Positions 1 to 7,733 of a stretch of 64,000 bases of DNA are shown here, in pieces. Source of the stretch: Stieleria neptunia. GTDB taxonomy: Bacteria; Planctomycetota; Planctomycetia; Pirellulales; Pirellulaceae. Made by a program: the position numbers and the translations under genes. The stretch lies in assembly GCF_007754155.1 (NCBI RefSeq), contig NZ_CP037423.1, forward strand, positions 9,916,938 through 9,980,937, written 5' to 3'. The notes beneath the pieces were generated by a model. It was given only the letters and a program-made list of their open reading frames with translations, did not search any database and had not been told where the DNA came from. Positions within the stretch are counted from its first letter, which is position 1. The number at the start of each line of letters is the position of its first letter.

Positions 1-1
1 G

Positions 2-196
2 TCACAACTGATCGATCGATTCTTTGCCGGTTCGCCCGAGGACATGGTCAACGCGCTGATTGAACACCGCGGTTTGACCAGCGAAGAATCGCAGCGGATT
101 CGCAAGATGATTCAAGACGCAGAACTCGAGTCGGGTTCCTCGTCGAATGTGGCAGACAACCCAACCCCCAAACGCGGTAAACGCCGAGGGAAGTGA
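2..196 (+). CDS. BlaI/MecI-type transcriptional repressor, C-terminal end (partial)
   Basis: The reading frame is open from the window edge and ends with TGA at 194-196, giving 64 residues. The segment LIDRFFAGSPEDMVNALIEH followed by a short helix matches the C-terminal dimerisation part of the BlaI/MecI/CopY penicillinase-repressor family. The winged-helix DNA-binding part lies outside the window. The tail is Lys/Arg-rich (KRGKRRGK). In this family the repressor is cleaved after its partner M56 membrane peptidase senses a signal, and the next gene encodes such a partner. The stop codon overlaps a possible GTG start of the next gene (GTGA at 193-196), which suggests one operon with coupled translation. 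The family assignment rests on the short conserved C-terminus plus the neighbour. Confidence 0.8.
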   Translation, partial: SQLIDRFFAGSPEDMVNALIEHRGLTSEESQRIRKMIQDAELESGSSSNVADNPTPKRGKRRGK

Positions 197-198
197 TC

Positions 199-3100
199 AT
201 GAGCTTCTTTGACCTGAATTGGGGCGGCAGTTTGGTTTTGCACGTCACCATCATTCTGATCGTCGCGGCCTGCTTCGACGCAGCCGCCGGTCGGCTTGCG
301 GCGTTTCGACACTGGATCAATCTCACAGCGATCGTCTTGATCTTGTTCAGCCCGATCTCGGTCGTCGTGTTGCAGCAAATGGATCCAGGATGGCGACGAG
401 TCAGTTGGATCGGCCAAAACCAGTCCACGGTCGAACCCGAATCGGTCGAATCGCCATCGTTCGAGCGTCATATCACCGCGCCGCGTCAAATGCCGACAGA
501 CGAAGTCATTCGTCGACCGCACACGGTAACGGCCTCGGCTGCAGTTGAATTGCCAGACGAGATGGCTGACGCGATCGATGGTGCAAACCAACCGATTTCG
601 TTGGCATCGCGAACGCTGCAAGCCGAAGTGCAGACAGCGACACCGGCACCAGAAGCTCAACCGCGATGGTTGGACGTGTTGCACGCCTTCACACCGGTCG
701 CGCTGGCGACCTGGTGCCTTGGCAGCATGGTTTTGCTGCTTCGATTGACCGTCAGTTTGCTGCGTGTTCGACAGCTTATGCAGGCCGCGCATCCGGTCTC
801 CACCCCCCGCCTACTGGATGCGTTTGCGGACGCCTGCAAACACGTGGGCGCGGATGGAACCCGAATCGCGTTGGTGACATCCGATCGTATCGATACGCCG
901 ATGGCGGCGGGAATCCTTCATCCGCACGTTGTGTTGCCCGCTGAAATGCCGAGCACCGCGACGCGACAACAGATGCGTGAAGTGATGATCCATAAACTGG
1001 CCCATGTCGTCCGGCGCGATCAGTTTGTCGTTTTGCTTCAACACCTTGCCGCGGCACTGTATTGGTGGCATCCGCTGGTCTATCGCGTCAATCGGCGACT
1101 CGCCCAGGCCCGCGAGGATGTTTGCGACAATTATGTGTTGGCGGATAGCGATGGGACTCAATACAGTCAAACGTTGCTGGAATTTGCGGAGCGTCGTTGT
1201 GGACGCTGGGCACCGAGCAGCGTCGCCGGCCTGTTTTCGTCGCAGTGGAAACTCGAACATCGCGTGGCATCTTTGTTAGACCGACGTCGCAACCGTGCGA
1301 CGCGGGTCTCGGCGCGCGGCTGGATCGTGGTTGCGATGGCGACGTGCATCGCAGTCGGACTGGGCAGTCTGGCGTCGATGGCGTGGGCGAATGAAACGCC
1401 CCAATCGCCGGCGAACCAGCCCCCGGCAAACCAACCGGCGGACGGATCCGCTCCGGCTGAGACGGACGATGCCGATGCGAATCCAAACGATGCGCAACCG
1501 GAGACGCAGATTCAAGGAACGGTGCGAAACGAACAGGGGCAACCAATCCCAGATGCGACGGTGCTGTTAGTGCACCGGGTCGGCGAAGACCGCCAACTGT
1601 TTCGAACCACCGGCAAAACGGACAAAGCCGGGCGCTATCGGTTTAACGACCTGCCGGTCCAACCATCGGAAATGTCCTACATTTCCGTTCGTGTTTATTC
1701 ACCGGGGTACGCAATCGGGCAGAAGAACCTGTACCGCTACCCACCGCAGGCTGGTCACCTGGCCGACTCGGTCGACATCGATGTGTCGCTGGTGCCCGCC
1801 GACGCCTGCGTGATCAACGTCGTGAATGAACAAGGCGAACCGGTTGCCGGTGCCCTGCTTGAGCAGCTCAATACCAACGGGGCTCACGCCAGCAACCTTT
1901 ACCTGTTCGCGGAAGACTGGGAACAATTCGGGGTCGATCTGCCCCGCTCGGACGCTGCGGGGAATCTGACGATCCCGGCGATTGACCGGTCTCGCAACTA
2001 CGACCTCCGACTGTCCCATACCGAGTACGCGGCAACACCGTTGTGGAAGGTCGAATTCGGTTCCGAACCACTGCGAGCGGTCATCGAAAAAGGTGACAAA
2101 GTTCGCTTCGTCGTGACAAGTGAAAGCGACCCCGATCTGATCGACCAGGCGACAATCGACGCAACCATTTCGGAAGACGGTGGTCATTCGGTTTTACAGT
2201 TCGACGTCGACACCAGCGGTGTGGTGGAAGCCAGGTTGCGAGACAAACACACGACGATCACGATCGAACACCCGACGCTTGAAGGGTTGCCGTGGTACTT
2301 CTACGACACCACAGAGAATGAGTTTGCATTTACGTTGCACCGGACGGGTATCGCCGAAGGAAAGGTCGTCCATGCGAGGACCGGCAAAGGCTTGCCCGAC
2401 GTCGGTGTGCAATTCGTCCGATCCAAACGCGTGATCAAATTTGCTCGAACCGATGCTGACGGTCACTACAGCTGTAGGCTTGCCGAAGGGGAGTATCTCG
2501 TTTCGGTGTCAGAGTCGTCTGGAGAGTGGAAAGCGTCCGAGACAAGAGTGTCCGTCGACGTCGTGGCGTCACAAACCGTCTCGATCGATCCGATGACCGT
2601 CGAACCGGAATCGATGATTCGAGGCAAAGTGATGACCGCGTCGGGAGAGCCCGTCCCCGGAGCAATCATCGTTCCCGATCTTCGCCGATCACCGATCATC
2701 GCCGATGAAAACGGGGAGTTTGAACTCGAACCCGGCAGGCGTGGGCAAACAAGGATTCATGTGTTTCACCCCTACCAGCGACTCTCCCGTTTCGTCGCTT
2801 CCGCGACCGAGACGGAAACACTTCGAATTCGACTTTCACCGGAAGGCGTCATCCACGGCGTGCTTCGCGACGGCATCGGCAAGACGCTGCCCGGCCTGAT
2901 GGTGGGGCTAGGAGTCAGGGGTGACAGTCTGGCCGGAAGCGGGAGAGGCAGTTTCCGGACCACGCTGCTGAGAGACTTCACCGATGAATACGGCTTTATT
3001 CAGTTTGCCGGACTCAGCGAAGGTCTCGAGTATCGGTTGATCGCCGAAGGGGAAAGCCGCGCTCGCTTTGGTCAGCGTGCCGAATCAAGCAGCGATTGGT

Positions 3101-3606
3101 ATTCCGTGTCCAACCTGCCGTCTGATTCCGTCGAATTGGAAGTCGGTTCCAAATTGCTGACTGAATTAGGAACGACGTCCGCCTACCAAGAAGCACCTCC
3201 GCGGATTAAGCCCCTCGGCCCAGCCACATGGATCGATGAACGGCGGATTGATGTCGAGGCAATGCCAGGACGTTTCGTCTTGATCTCCTTTGCCTGGCAT
3301 CCGTTCCAATTGAAGGAGACGCAGCTCTGCAAACAGTTTTACGGTGATCGCGGGTTGGCGGTCGTGGGTGTCTTGACCAGGGTGACGGATTCCGCACTAG
3401 ACGATCAAACCTTGGAAAAGTTTGATTTCCCGATCGCGATTGACAACCAGGAGGCGAGGATTTCGGAGCGTTATGGCCAAGCCGATGGAATCGGATCCGT
3501 CGTTTACGATACCGAGGGCAAGCGGGTACGAACGATTCGGCGGAGCGATAACTTGCTGAGCATCGTGCGGTCGATCATGCTGTATGATGAACGTCTGCCA
3601 AAATAA
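199..3606 (+). CDS. BlaR1-like M56 membrane protein with carboxypeptidase-regulatory-like repeats; catalytic Glu replaced
   Basis: Membrane protein of 1135 residues. Helices lie near residues 10-30, 38-60 and 163-190, the M56 region spans about 195-330, and another helix spans about 368-393. A Pro/Asp-rich linker (about 395-435) leads to a large, probably periplasmic part with several carboxypeptidase-regulatory-like beta domains (starting near 438, 533, 715, 805 and 885). The end (about 1020-1135) is thioredoxin/peroxiredoxin-like but has no CxxC. M56 peptidases need HExxH; here the motif is HKLAH (H265-H269), so lysine replaces the catalytic glutamate. The downstream ExxxD pair (E306, D310) is kept. 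The fold and zinc site may remain but proteolysis is doubtful. ATG 199 is preferred because GAGGGA lies 8 nt upstream; GTG 193 would overlap the repressor stop. Signal unknown. Confidence 0.85.
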   Translation: MSFFDLNWGGSLVLHVTIILIVAACFDAAAGRLAAFRHWINLTAIVLILFSPISVVVLQQMDPGWRRVSWIGQNQSTVEPESVESPSFERHITAPRQMPTDEVIRRPHTVTASAAVELPDEMADAIDGANQPISLASRTLQAEVQTATPAPEAQPRWLDVLHAFTPVALATWCLGSMVLLLRLTVSLLRVRQLMQAAHPVSTPRLLDAFADACKHVGADGTRIALVTSDRIDTPMAAGILHPHVVLPAEMPSTATRQQMREVMIHKLAHVVRRDQFVVLLQHLAAALYWWHPLVYRVNRRLAQAREDVCDNYVLADSDGTQYSQTLLEFAERRCGRWAPSSVAGLFSSQWKLEHRVASLLDRRRNRATRVSARGWIVVAMATCIAVGLGSLASMAWANETPQSPANQPPANQPADGSAPAETDDADANPNDAQPETQIQGTVRNEQGQPIPDATVLLVHRVGEDRQLFRTTGKTDKAGRYRFNDLPVQPSEMSYISVRVYSPGYAIGQKNLYRYPPQAGHLADSVDIDVSLVPADACVINVVNEQGEPVAGALLEQLNTNGAHASNLYLFAEDWEQFGVDLPRSDAAGNLTIPAIDRSRNYDLRLSHTEYAATPLWKVEFGSEPLRAVIEKGDKVRFVVTSESDPDLIDQATIDATISEDGGHSVLQFDVDTSGVVEARLRDKHTTITIEHPTLEGLPWYFYDTTENEFAFTLHRTGIAEGKVVHARTGKGLPDVGVQFVRSKRVIKFARTDADGHYSCRLAEGEYLVSVSESSGEWKASETRVSVDVVASQTVSIDPMTVEPESMIRGKVMTASGEPVPGAIIVPDLRRSPIIADENGEFELEPGRRGQTRIHVFHPYQRLSRFVASATETETLRIRLSPEGVIHGVLRDGIGKTLPGLMVGLGVRGDSLAGSGRGSFRTTLLRDFTDEYGFIQFAGLSEGLEYRLIAEGESRARFGQRAESSSDWYSVSNLPSDSVELEVGSKLLTELGTTSAYQEAPPRIKPLGPATWIDERRIDVEAMPGRFVLISFAWHPFQLKETQLCKQFYGDRGLAVVGVLTRVTDSALDDQTLEKFDFPIAIDNQEARISERYGQADGIGSVVYDTEGKRVRTIRRSDNLLSIVRSIMLYDERLPK

Positions 3607-3672
3607 ATGTGAATGGCGCGCCCCAATGTAGAACCGAATGGCACCGTAATAGCGAATAGAGGATTTCGCAAC

Positions 3673-3787
3673 CGTTGGTGTGGAGCCTTTAGGCGTCCAG
3701 CTTAGGAGACCGGTTTTTCGAGTACGATGGCCCTTCCGGGCCGTCGTCCGTTGGACTCTCGACGACGACCTAGAAAGGACGTCGTAC
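3673..3787. repeat. Dispersed palindromic repeat, copy 1 (inverted relative to 63668-63785)
   Basis: About 115 bp downstream of the M56 gene reappears as the reverse complement at 63668-63785 with only scattered differences. It contains a perfect hairpin, GGCCC-TTCC-GGGCC (3729-3742), and a second imperfect inverted repeat built from ACGACGTCCTTTC and GGTCGTCGT. The copy is non-coding and could also act as a transcription terminator for the upstream gene. From memory, related elements occur many times in Rhodopirellula-type genomes. Confidence 0.85.
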
Positions 3788-3861
3788 AACGGTCCCAACA
3801 GCCTGCACACCAACCCCGGCGTCCGTTCGATTCAACGTAATACGGTTTCTCTGCGGCGGTC

Positions 3862-5109
3862 ATGTCACAAATTGTTCACTGTCCGAAATGCAATGTCCGT
3901 GTTTCGGTCAGCGAGAGTCAGGCCGGTCGACGGGTGCGGTGCCCGGCGTGCTCCCAACCCTTTTCGACCGCCCCGGTCACCCAGCATGCCGCCGAGAGTG
4001 TCGCCGCGACGCATCAAGACGAAGATTGGCTGGGGCTGAAGGATTTGCCGTCCGATTTGAACTTCGCGCCGCCCGACGCGCCACAATCTTTGCCGGACAC
4101 CGAGCAATTCCGCGTCCGCTGCCCCAAGTGCGAGAGCGTCAAGTACGTCAGCGTCAGCCAGGTCGGCAGCACGGTGCGCTGCAACGATTGCCACAGCCGG
4201 GTCAAAGTCCCGCGACCTCCCAAGAAGCTGGTGTCGCCTTCATCGCCGGCCCTGGCGTCGCCCCTGGCGTCGAATGCATTCCCGGATCCAATCCCCAGCG
4301 GCGAATCCCATCCTTTCGAGCGGCGCACCGAGAACGCCGGCTTGGTGATTGAATCGGTGATGAAATCGGCGGAAGTCGATGTCGAAGCGGAGGACCAGAA
4401 ACTCAGCCGCGAAGAAAACGCGATGAGCAGCTGGACGAAATCCATTTTGAGTGTCTTCATCGATCCGGGCGTCGTGATTCATCTGGTCGCGGTGGCGCTG
4501 CTATTGGCCTTGCCGGTGGCGGGAACGGTCGCGCGGCCGCGGCTCGGTTTCGCCACCTTTCCCTTCATGGCGATCGCGTTTTCATTGGCGATGACCTGTG
4601 GCCTGGCAATCGTTCATTCGGTCGCCAACGGCAGCCGGACCGTGGAAGACTGGCCGACGATCGATCTGTACGCCTGGTTGGAATCCTGCCTGATCGTCGG
4701 CGCGGCGCTCGTTTGCTCGGTGACTCCGGCGCTGTTTCTGGCCACGCTGTTTTCGTCCCGCGCGTTGGTCACGGTCGGACTGATGCTGTTCGGCGCCCAT
4801 TTGGTCTTTCCCTATGTCGTGTTGTCGATCTTGGACAACCAGACGGTCATGGCACCGATTTCCTTGGACGTGTTCCGGGGCTTCAAACGGTCGCGTCGTG
4901 AATGCCGGGTCTTTTATTTTGCCGCCGGCGCGACGCTCGCCGCGCCGCTTGTGTATTTTTGGTTCGCGCCACCGGAGCCGCTGTACGCGGGCATCGGTTC
5001 GGCACTGTGCGTCGTGATCGCGTTCCTGTACGCCGCGATGCTGGGGCGGTTTGCCTATTCGTTGGGGATTAACGACGAAGAGGAGCGCGCACTTCAGCGG
5101 GAAGCGTGA
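3862..5109 (+). CDS. Double MJ0042-type zinc-ribbon protein with C-terminal membrane helices
   Basis: Protein of 415 residues. Two zinc ribbons are visible at the N-terminus: C7-x2-C10 with C27-x2-C30, and C87-x2-C90 with C107-x2-C110, each of the CPxC...RCxxC form known as the MJ0042 or planctomycete zinc finger. An acidic, low-complexity linker follows (about 115-185). The C-terminal half has about six hydrophobic segments (roughly 190-215, 222-245, 262-290, 292-320, 348-365 and 372-395), so it should sit in the inner membrane with the ribbons in the cytoplasm. The family has no established function; planctomycete genomes carry many such fusions. The ATG is the first in frame and a palindrome-rich spacer follows the stop. 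I do not recognise a more specific role. Confidence 0.8.
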   Translation: MSQIVHCPKCNVRVSVSESQAGRRVRCPACSQPFSTAPVTQHAAESVAATHQDEDWLGLKDLPSDLNFAPPDAPQSLPDTEQFRVRCPKCESVKYVSVSQVGSTVRCNDCHSRVKVPRPPKKLVSPSSPALASPLASNAFPDPIPSGESHPFERRTENAGLVIESVMKSAEVDVEAEDQKLSREENAMSSWTKSILSVFIDPGVVIHLVAVALLLALPVAGTVARPRLGFATFPFMAIAFSLAMTCGLAIVHSVANGSRTVEDWPTIDLYAWLESCLIVGAALVCSVTPALFLATLFSSRALVTVGLMLFGAHLVFPYVVLSILDNQTVMAPISLDVFRGFKRSRRECRVFYFAAGATLAAPLVYFWFAPPEPLYAGIGSALCVVIAFLYAAMLGRFAYSLGINDEEERALQREA

Positions 5110-5460
5110 GCGAGCGGCGCGTGGCTCCTTGTTCCCAGGCTCTGCCTGGGAACACAGTGTCTTGGAGGCTCCGCCTCCCGGTCGCGAGCAACGTGTTGCG
5201 GGGGACGTCCATTGTATTAATGCAGGATTTGGCAACCGATTTAGACTCTCTCACTCTGGGAGAGACGGCGTTTGCGCAGCAAGCAAACGCCAGAGAGGGC
5301 CGGCGGCTCGCGAAAGTCTCGACGACTTCCGCTACGATCAACTCCGCCACTCATACAATCGACGTCCCGAGTTACACCGACATCGCGTTCCGAGGCGGAG
5401 CCTTGGAACGAGGGGAGGGAATAATGACAGGCGGGAAGCCTATCTCACAAACGCCGACCA
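5110..5460. repeat. Palindrome-rich intergenic spacer between convergent genes
   Basis: No convincing gene lies here. The spacer holds at least four hairpins: GTTCCCAGGC-TCT-GCCTGGGAAC (5131-5153, perfect 10-bp stem), GGAGGC-TCC-GCCTCC (5164-5178), GGCGTTTG...CAAACGCC (5267-5291, 8-bp stem) and GTTCCGAGGC-GGA-GCCTTGGAAC (5387-5409, stem with one G:U-type mismatch). The first and last share the GTTCC...GGAAC ends and look like members of one family. Because the flanking genes converge, these hairpins are also placed to stop transcription from both sides. Repeats of this GTTCCCAGGC kind are common in planctomycetes, from memory. Confidence 0.7.
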
Positions 5461-6864
5461 TCACGCCTTGTCGATCAGCGGCCTGAGTTGATCGCAGAAC
5501 AATTCCAGCAGCTCTTTGGTGTCGCTTTCGCCGAACAGGTAGGGATCACAGCGAAGGGAAAAGCTCAGCTTGCGGCCGTAGATGCTCGATGAAAGCGTGC
5601 TGCGGGTGTGCCTGCGTAGCGGTGGCACGCCGGTGATGGCTTCGAGCGTGAATTCATCGCAGGCGATTTTGCCGCGTTTCTTGGGCAAACGCCCGGTGAA
5701 TCGACGCGAGGGGTCACCGGCGTTGGAAAAGACGCCGGTGGCCAGGCAACCGCCGTGCTTGAGCAGTTTTTGCAACACCGTCCCTTCCATCGCCGACGTC
5801 AGCGCGTTGACGAATGCCGATTGGGGTGCGCCGTTTTTGAGCGCCAGCGTGTCCTTGATGACCAAATCCATCAGCCGCGTGTCGTCTTCGATTTCGGCGG
5901 CCGACTTGGTGACGAACGTGCACGCGGTCATGTTGCACGCCGGGATCTCGAAATCTTGGCCGTCGCGCATGTCCGCCGGGACCAGCAACCGAATTTTGCG
6001 AGATCCGGTGGTCGGCCCGTTCCACTTCAGCGCCGCCTGAAACATCTTGCACAGGAACAAGTCATTCAGCGTGCCGCCCTGGGACGTCGCGGCGGTCCGC
6101 AGGGTCGCCAGGTCGCCGGAGGAGAATTCTTGCTTGACCATCCCGGGCAACACGAAATTGCCGGGCGGATTGGCCGGCGGCCGCAGCGGGGCGGTGCGGG
6201 TGCGCAGATGATTCCAGCCTTCGGCGATCGCGATTTTCAGTTTTTTGAATCCGCTGTCGTGAATGCGGATGCTGCGCATTTTCGAGCGACGCACCTTTAA
6301 CAATGCGGTGTCGAAATTCCCCAGTTCGACCTTGCCCTCGCAACTGGGCAACCGTTTCATGTAGCAGCCGAGCAGGTCACCGACGAAGCGATAGCCGCCG
6401 GTGCCGTCGCAGGCCGAGTGGTGAAACTGCATCGTGACCCGCGCCGAATCGGCGGACTGTCGGACCCAAACACGGAGTCCCGTTTCGGTTCGGATGTCGA
6501 TGTAGCCGTTGTTTTTGAACTCCAGCGGCACGTCACCGTCGGCCCAATCGACCGGCGGCACTTTGTCGGGCGCGGGCACCCAGCAGAGCCGATTCTTTTT
6601 GGCCAGTTCGATGACACAGAACAACAGCGGGTGGCGAGACAACGCCTCCTCGAGCGCGTCCTGAAAGATGCCCTGATCCAACCGTCCCGAAAAATCGAGA
6701 TCCAGGAAGAAGGACATCGTGTACTCGGGACTGTCGTCGATCAGAAAAAACCAATCGATGGGCGGCACATAGAGTGGAAAGGTACGCCCGTAGTCGGGAA
6801 GATTCGTTTGGCTTGACATCGACTTTACGACTGGTGAACCATGCGATCCGGTGGTCTGCCTCAT
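5461..6864 (-). CDS. Condensation-domain/CoA-dependent acyltransferase-like protein (HHxxxDG)
   Basis: Protein of 467 residues. The segment MQFHHSACDGTGG places H148, H149, D153 and G154 in the HHxxxDG active-site motif shared by NRPS condensation domains, alcohol acetyltransferases and wax-ester synthase-like acyltransferases. H149 would act as general base when an acyl group moves to an alcohol or amine. The N-terminal half carries the motif, and the C-terminal half (from about 250) resembles the second lobe, giving about the usual length for a single stand-alone domain. No carrier-protein, adenylation or membrane segment is present and no biosynthetic partner is nearby, so the substrate is unknown. 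The start is uncertain: ATG 6864 or ATG 6819 (MSSQTN) are both possible and neither has a clear ribosome-binding site. Confidence 0.7.
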   Translation of the reverse strand: MRQTTGSHGSPVVKSMSSQTNLPDYGRTFPLYVPPIDWFFLIDDSPEYTMSFFLDLDFSGRLDQGIFQDALEEALSRHPLLFCVIELAKKNRLCWVPAPDKVPPVDWADGDVPLEFKNNGYIDIRTETGLRVWVRQSADSARVTMQFHHSACDGTGGYRFVGDLLGCYMKRLPSCEGKVELGNFDTALLKVRRSKMRSIRIHDSGFKKLKIAIAEGWNHLRTRTAPLRPPANPPGNFVLPGMVKQEFSSGDLATLRTAATSQGGTLNDLFLCKMFQAALKWNGPTTGSRKIRLLVPADMRDGQDFEIPACNMTACTFVTKSAAEIEDDTRLMDLVIKDTLALKNGAPQSAFVNALTSAMEGTVLQKLLKHGGCLATGVFSNAGDPSRRFTGRLPKKRGKIACDEFTLEAITGVPPLRRHTRSTLSSSIYGRKLSFSLRCDPYLFGESDTKELLELFCDQLRPLIDKA

Positions 6865-6938
6865 TGCAGAGCAAATTCACCGAAGCTCACAACGCACAAG
6901 ATTAATTGTCACGGTGGTGCTTCAACAGCCCCCGTATT

Positions 6939-6958
6939 AAAGGGGTCAGGTCTCTTTT
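6939..6958 (+). repeat. Inverted repeat, left copy, of the transposase unit
   Basis: Perfect 20-bp match to the reverse complement of 7702-7721. It overlaps the 3' end of the transposase gene and supplies its final codons (KKET) and the TGA stop at 6946-6948. Confidence 0.9.
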
Positions 6959-7644
6959 TTTGCATTTTGCGCCGGACGAACCCTCGGTCGGCCTCTGGGT
7001 CGCATCGTTGACTCAAGATTCAGGCGTCGGGCGATCGATTCCACCCATGCCTCGTCGCCCAGCGGGCTTCCCCGATGGGCAGACCTTCGGACCTGGGTAA
7101 GCTCCTCTTCTCCGAGCGGCTGATTGACCCAATCTGTCCAGCCTCGTACGCGTGGCATCGGCCAGGGCGAAAGCAGGTTCGGTGTCGGAGCCGGCTTGGC
7201 AAGCCACCGCCAAAGTGACCCCCATCGCCAGTCTTCGGCCCGTTTGACAATTTTGGCTCGGCGTGCATTGCGCTCCACGTAACGGCAGACCGTCAAAAAG
7301 TGATCGTCGTCTTGAATCGGAAAACTCTTGAACCGCTGCTGGTAGATGTGCCCGGTCCCACCGCTACCGTAGTGGGCGTGATAACGCATGGTGTGCGTTC
7401 CGCCGATCCATTTCATGAAACGACTCATCTCACCATCGACGGAAGGTCGCAGCACGAGGTGATAGTGATTCGGCATCAACTGATAAGCAAAAAGTTGAAC
7501 CTGGTAGCGTTCCAAGCCTTCACCGAGAAGTTTTTCGAAGGCGACATAGTCGGCGTCCTTGTGGAAGATCGGTGCGCGCAGATTGCCGCGATTCAACGCA
7601 TGGTACAACCCACCGGCTTCGTCAGCTCGAGGTGCTCTGGACAT
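6946..7644 (-). CDS. REP-associated tyrosine transposase (Y1, IS200-like)
   Basis: Protein of 232 residues. The N-terminus (MSRAPRADEAGGLYHALNRG) and the segment MPNHYHLVLRP are typical of the Y1 transposase (TnpREP/RayT) family. H60 and H62 form the HUH metal site, and Y122 in CRYVERNARRA is the expected nucleophile that links to the DNA 5' end. The W-rich stretch after it (about 139-147, WRWGSLWRW) is also typical. Enzymes of this type cut and rejoin single-stranded DNA at hairpin repeats. Catalytic residues are all present, so the protein may be active. The last residues and the stop codon come from the left inverted repeat, so the gene and its repeat cannot be separated without changing the protein. 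The gene is on the same strand as its neighbours but is probably an insertion into the region. Confidence 0.9.
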   Translation of the reverse strand: MSRAPRADEAGGLYHALNRGNLRAPIFHKDADYVAFEKLLGEGLERYQVQLFAYQLMPNHYHLVLRPSVDGEMSRFMKWIGGTHTMRYHAHYGSGGTGHIYQQRFKSFPIQDDDHFLTVCRYVERNARRAKIVKRAEDWRWGSLWRWLAKPAPTPNLLSPWPMPRVRGWTDWVNQPLGEEELTQVRRSAHRGSPLGDEAWVESIARRLNLESTMRPRGRPRVRPAQNAKKET

Positions 7645-7701
7645 CGGATTCCTCGCAATCCCAGGACAAAGCCATCAGTTTAATCGAAGGAAAAACCACA
7701 T

Positions 7702-7721
7702 AAAAGAGACCTGACCCCTTT
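7702..7721 (-). repeat. Inverted repeat, right copy, of the transposase unit
   Basis: Perfect reverse complement of 6939-6958. It lies 57 bp upstream of the transposase start and 12 bp from the stop codon of the double-CxxCG gene. Confidence 0.9.
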
Positions 7722-7733
7722 GTTTTGACCGGA

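Larger units (their letters stand above)
6939..7721 (-). mobile_element. REP-associated tyrosine transposase unit with 20-bp terminal inverted repeats
   Basis: The transposase gene is bracketed by a perfect 20-bp inverted repeat: aaaggggtcaggtctctttt at 6939-6958 and its reverse complement at 7702-7721. The unit, 783 bp, sits between the double-CxxCG gene (stop at 7734) and the acyltransferase-like gene. Single-copy transposases with flanking palindromic repeats are the REPtron arrangement, in which a Y1 enzyme mobilises short repeats. No target-site duplication was recognised, as expected for this class. Confidence 0.8.

Noticed and set aside
5051..5491. Small open frames in the palindrome-rich spacer
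   Set aside because: They run through several hairpins and repeat sequence, overlap both neighbouring genes and show no protein-like features.
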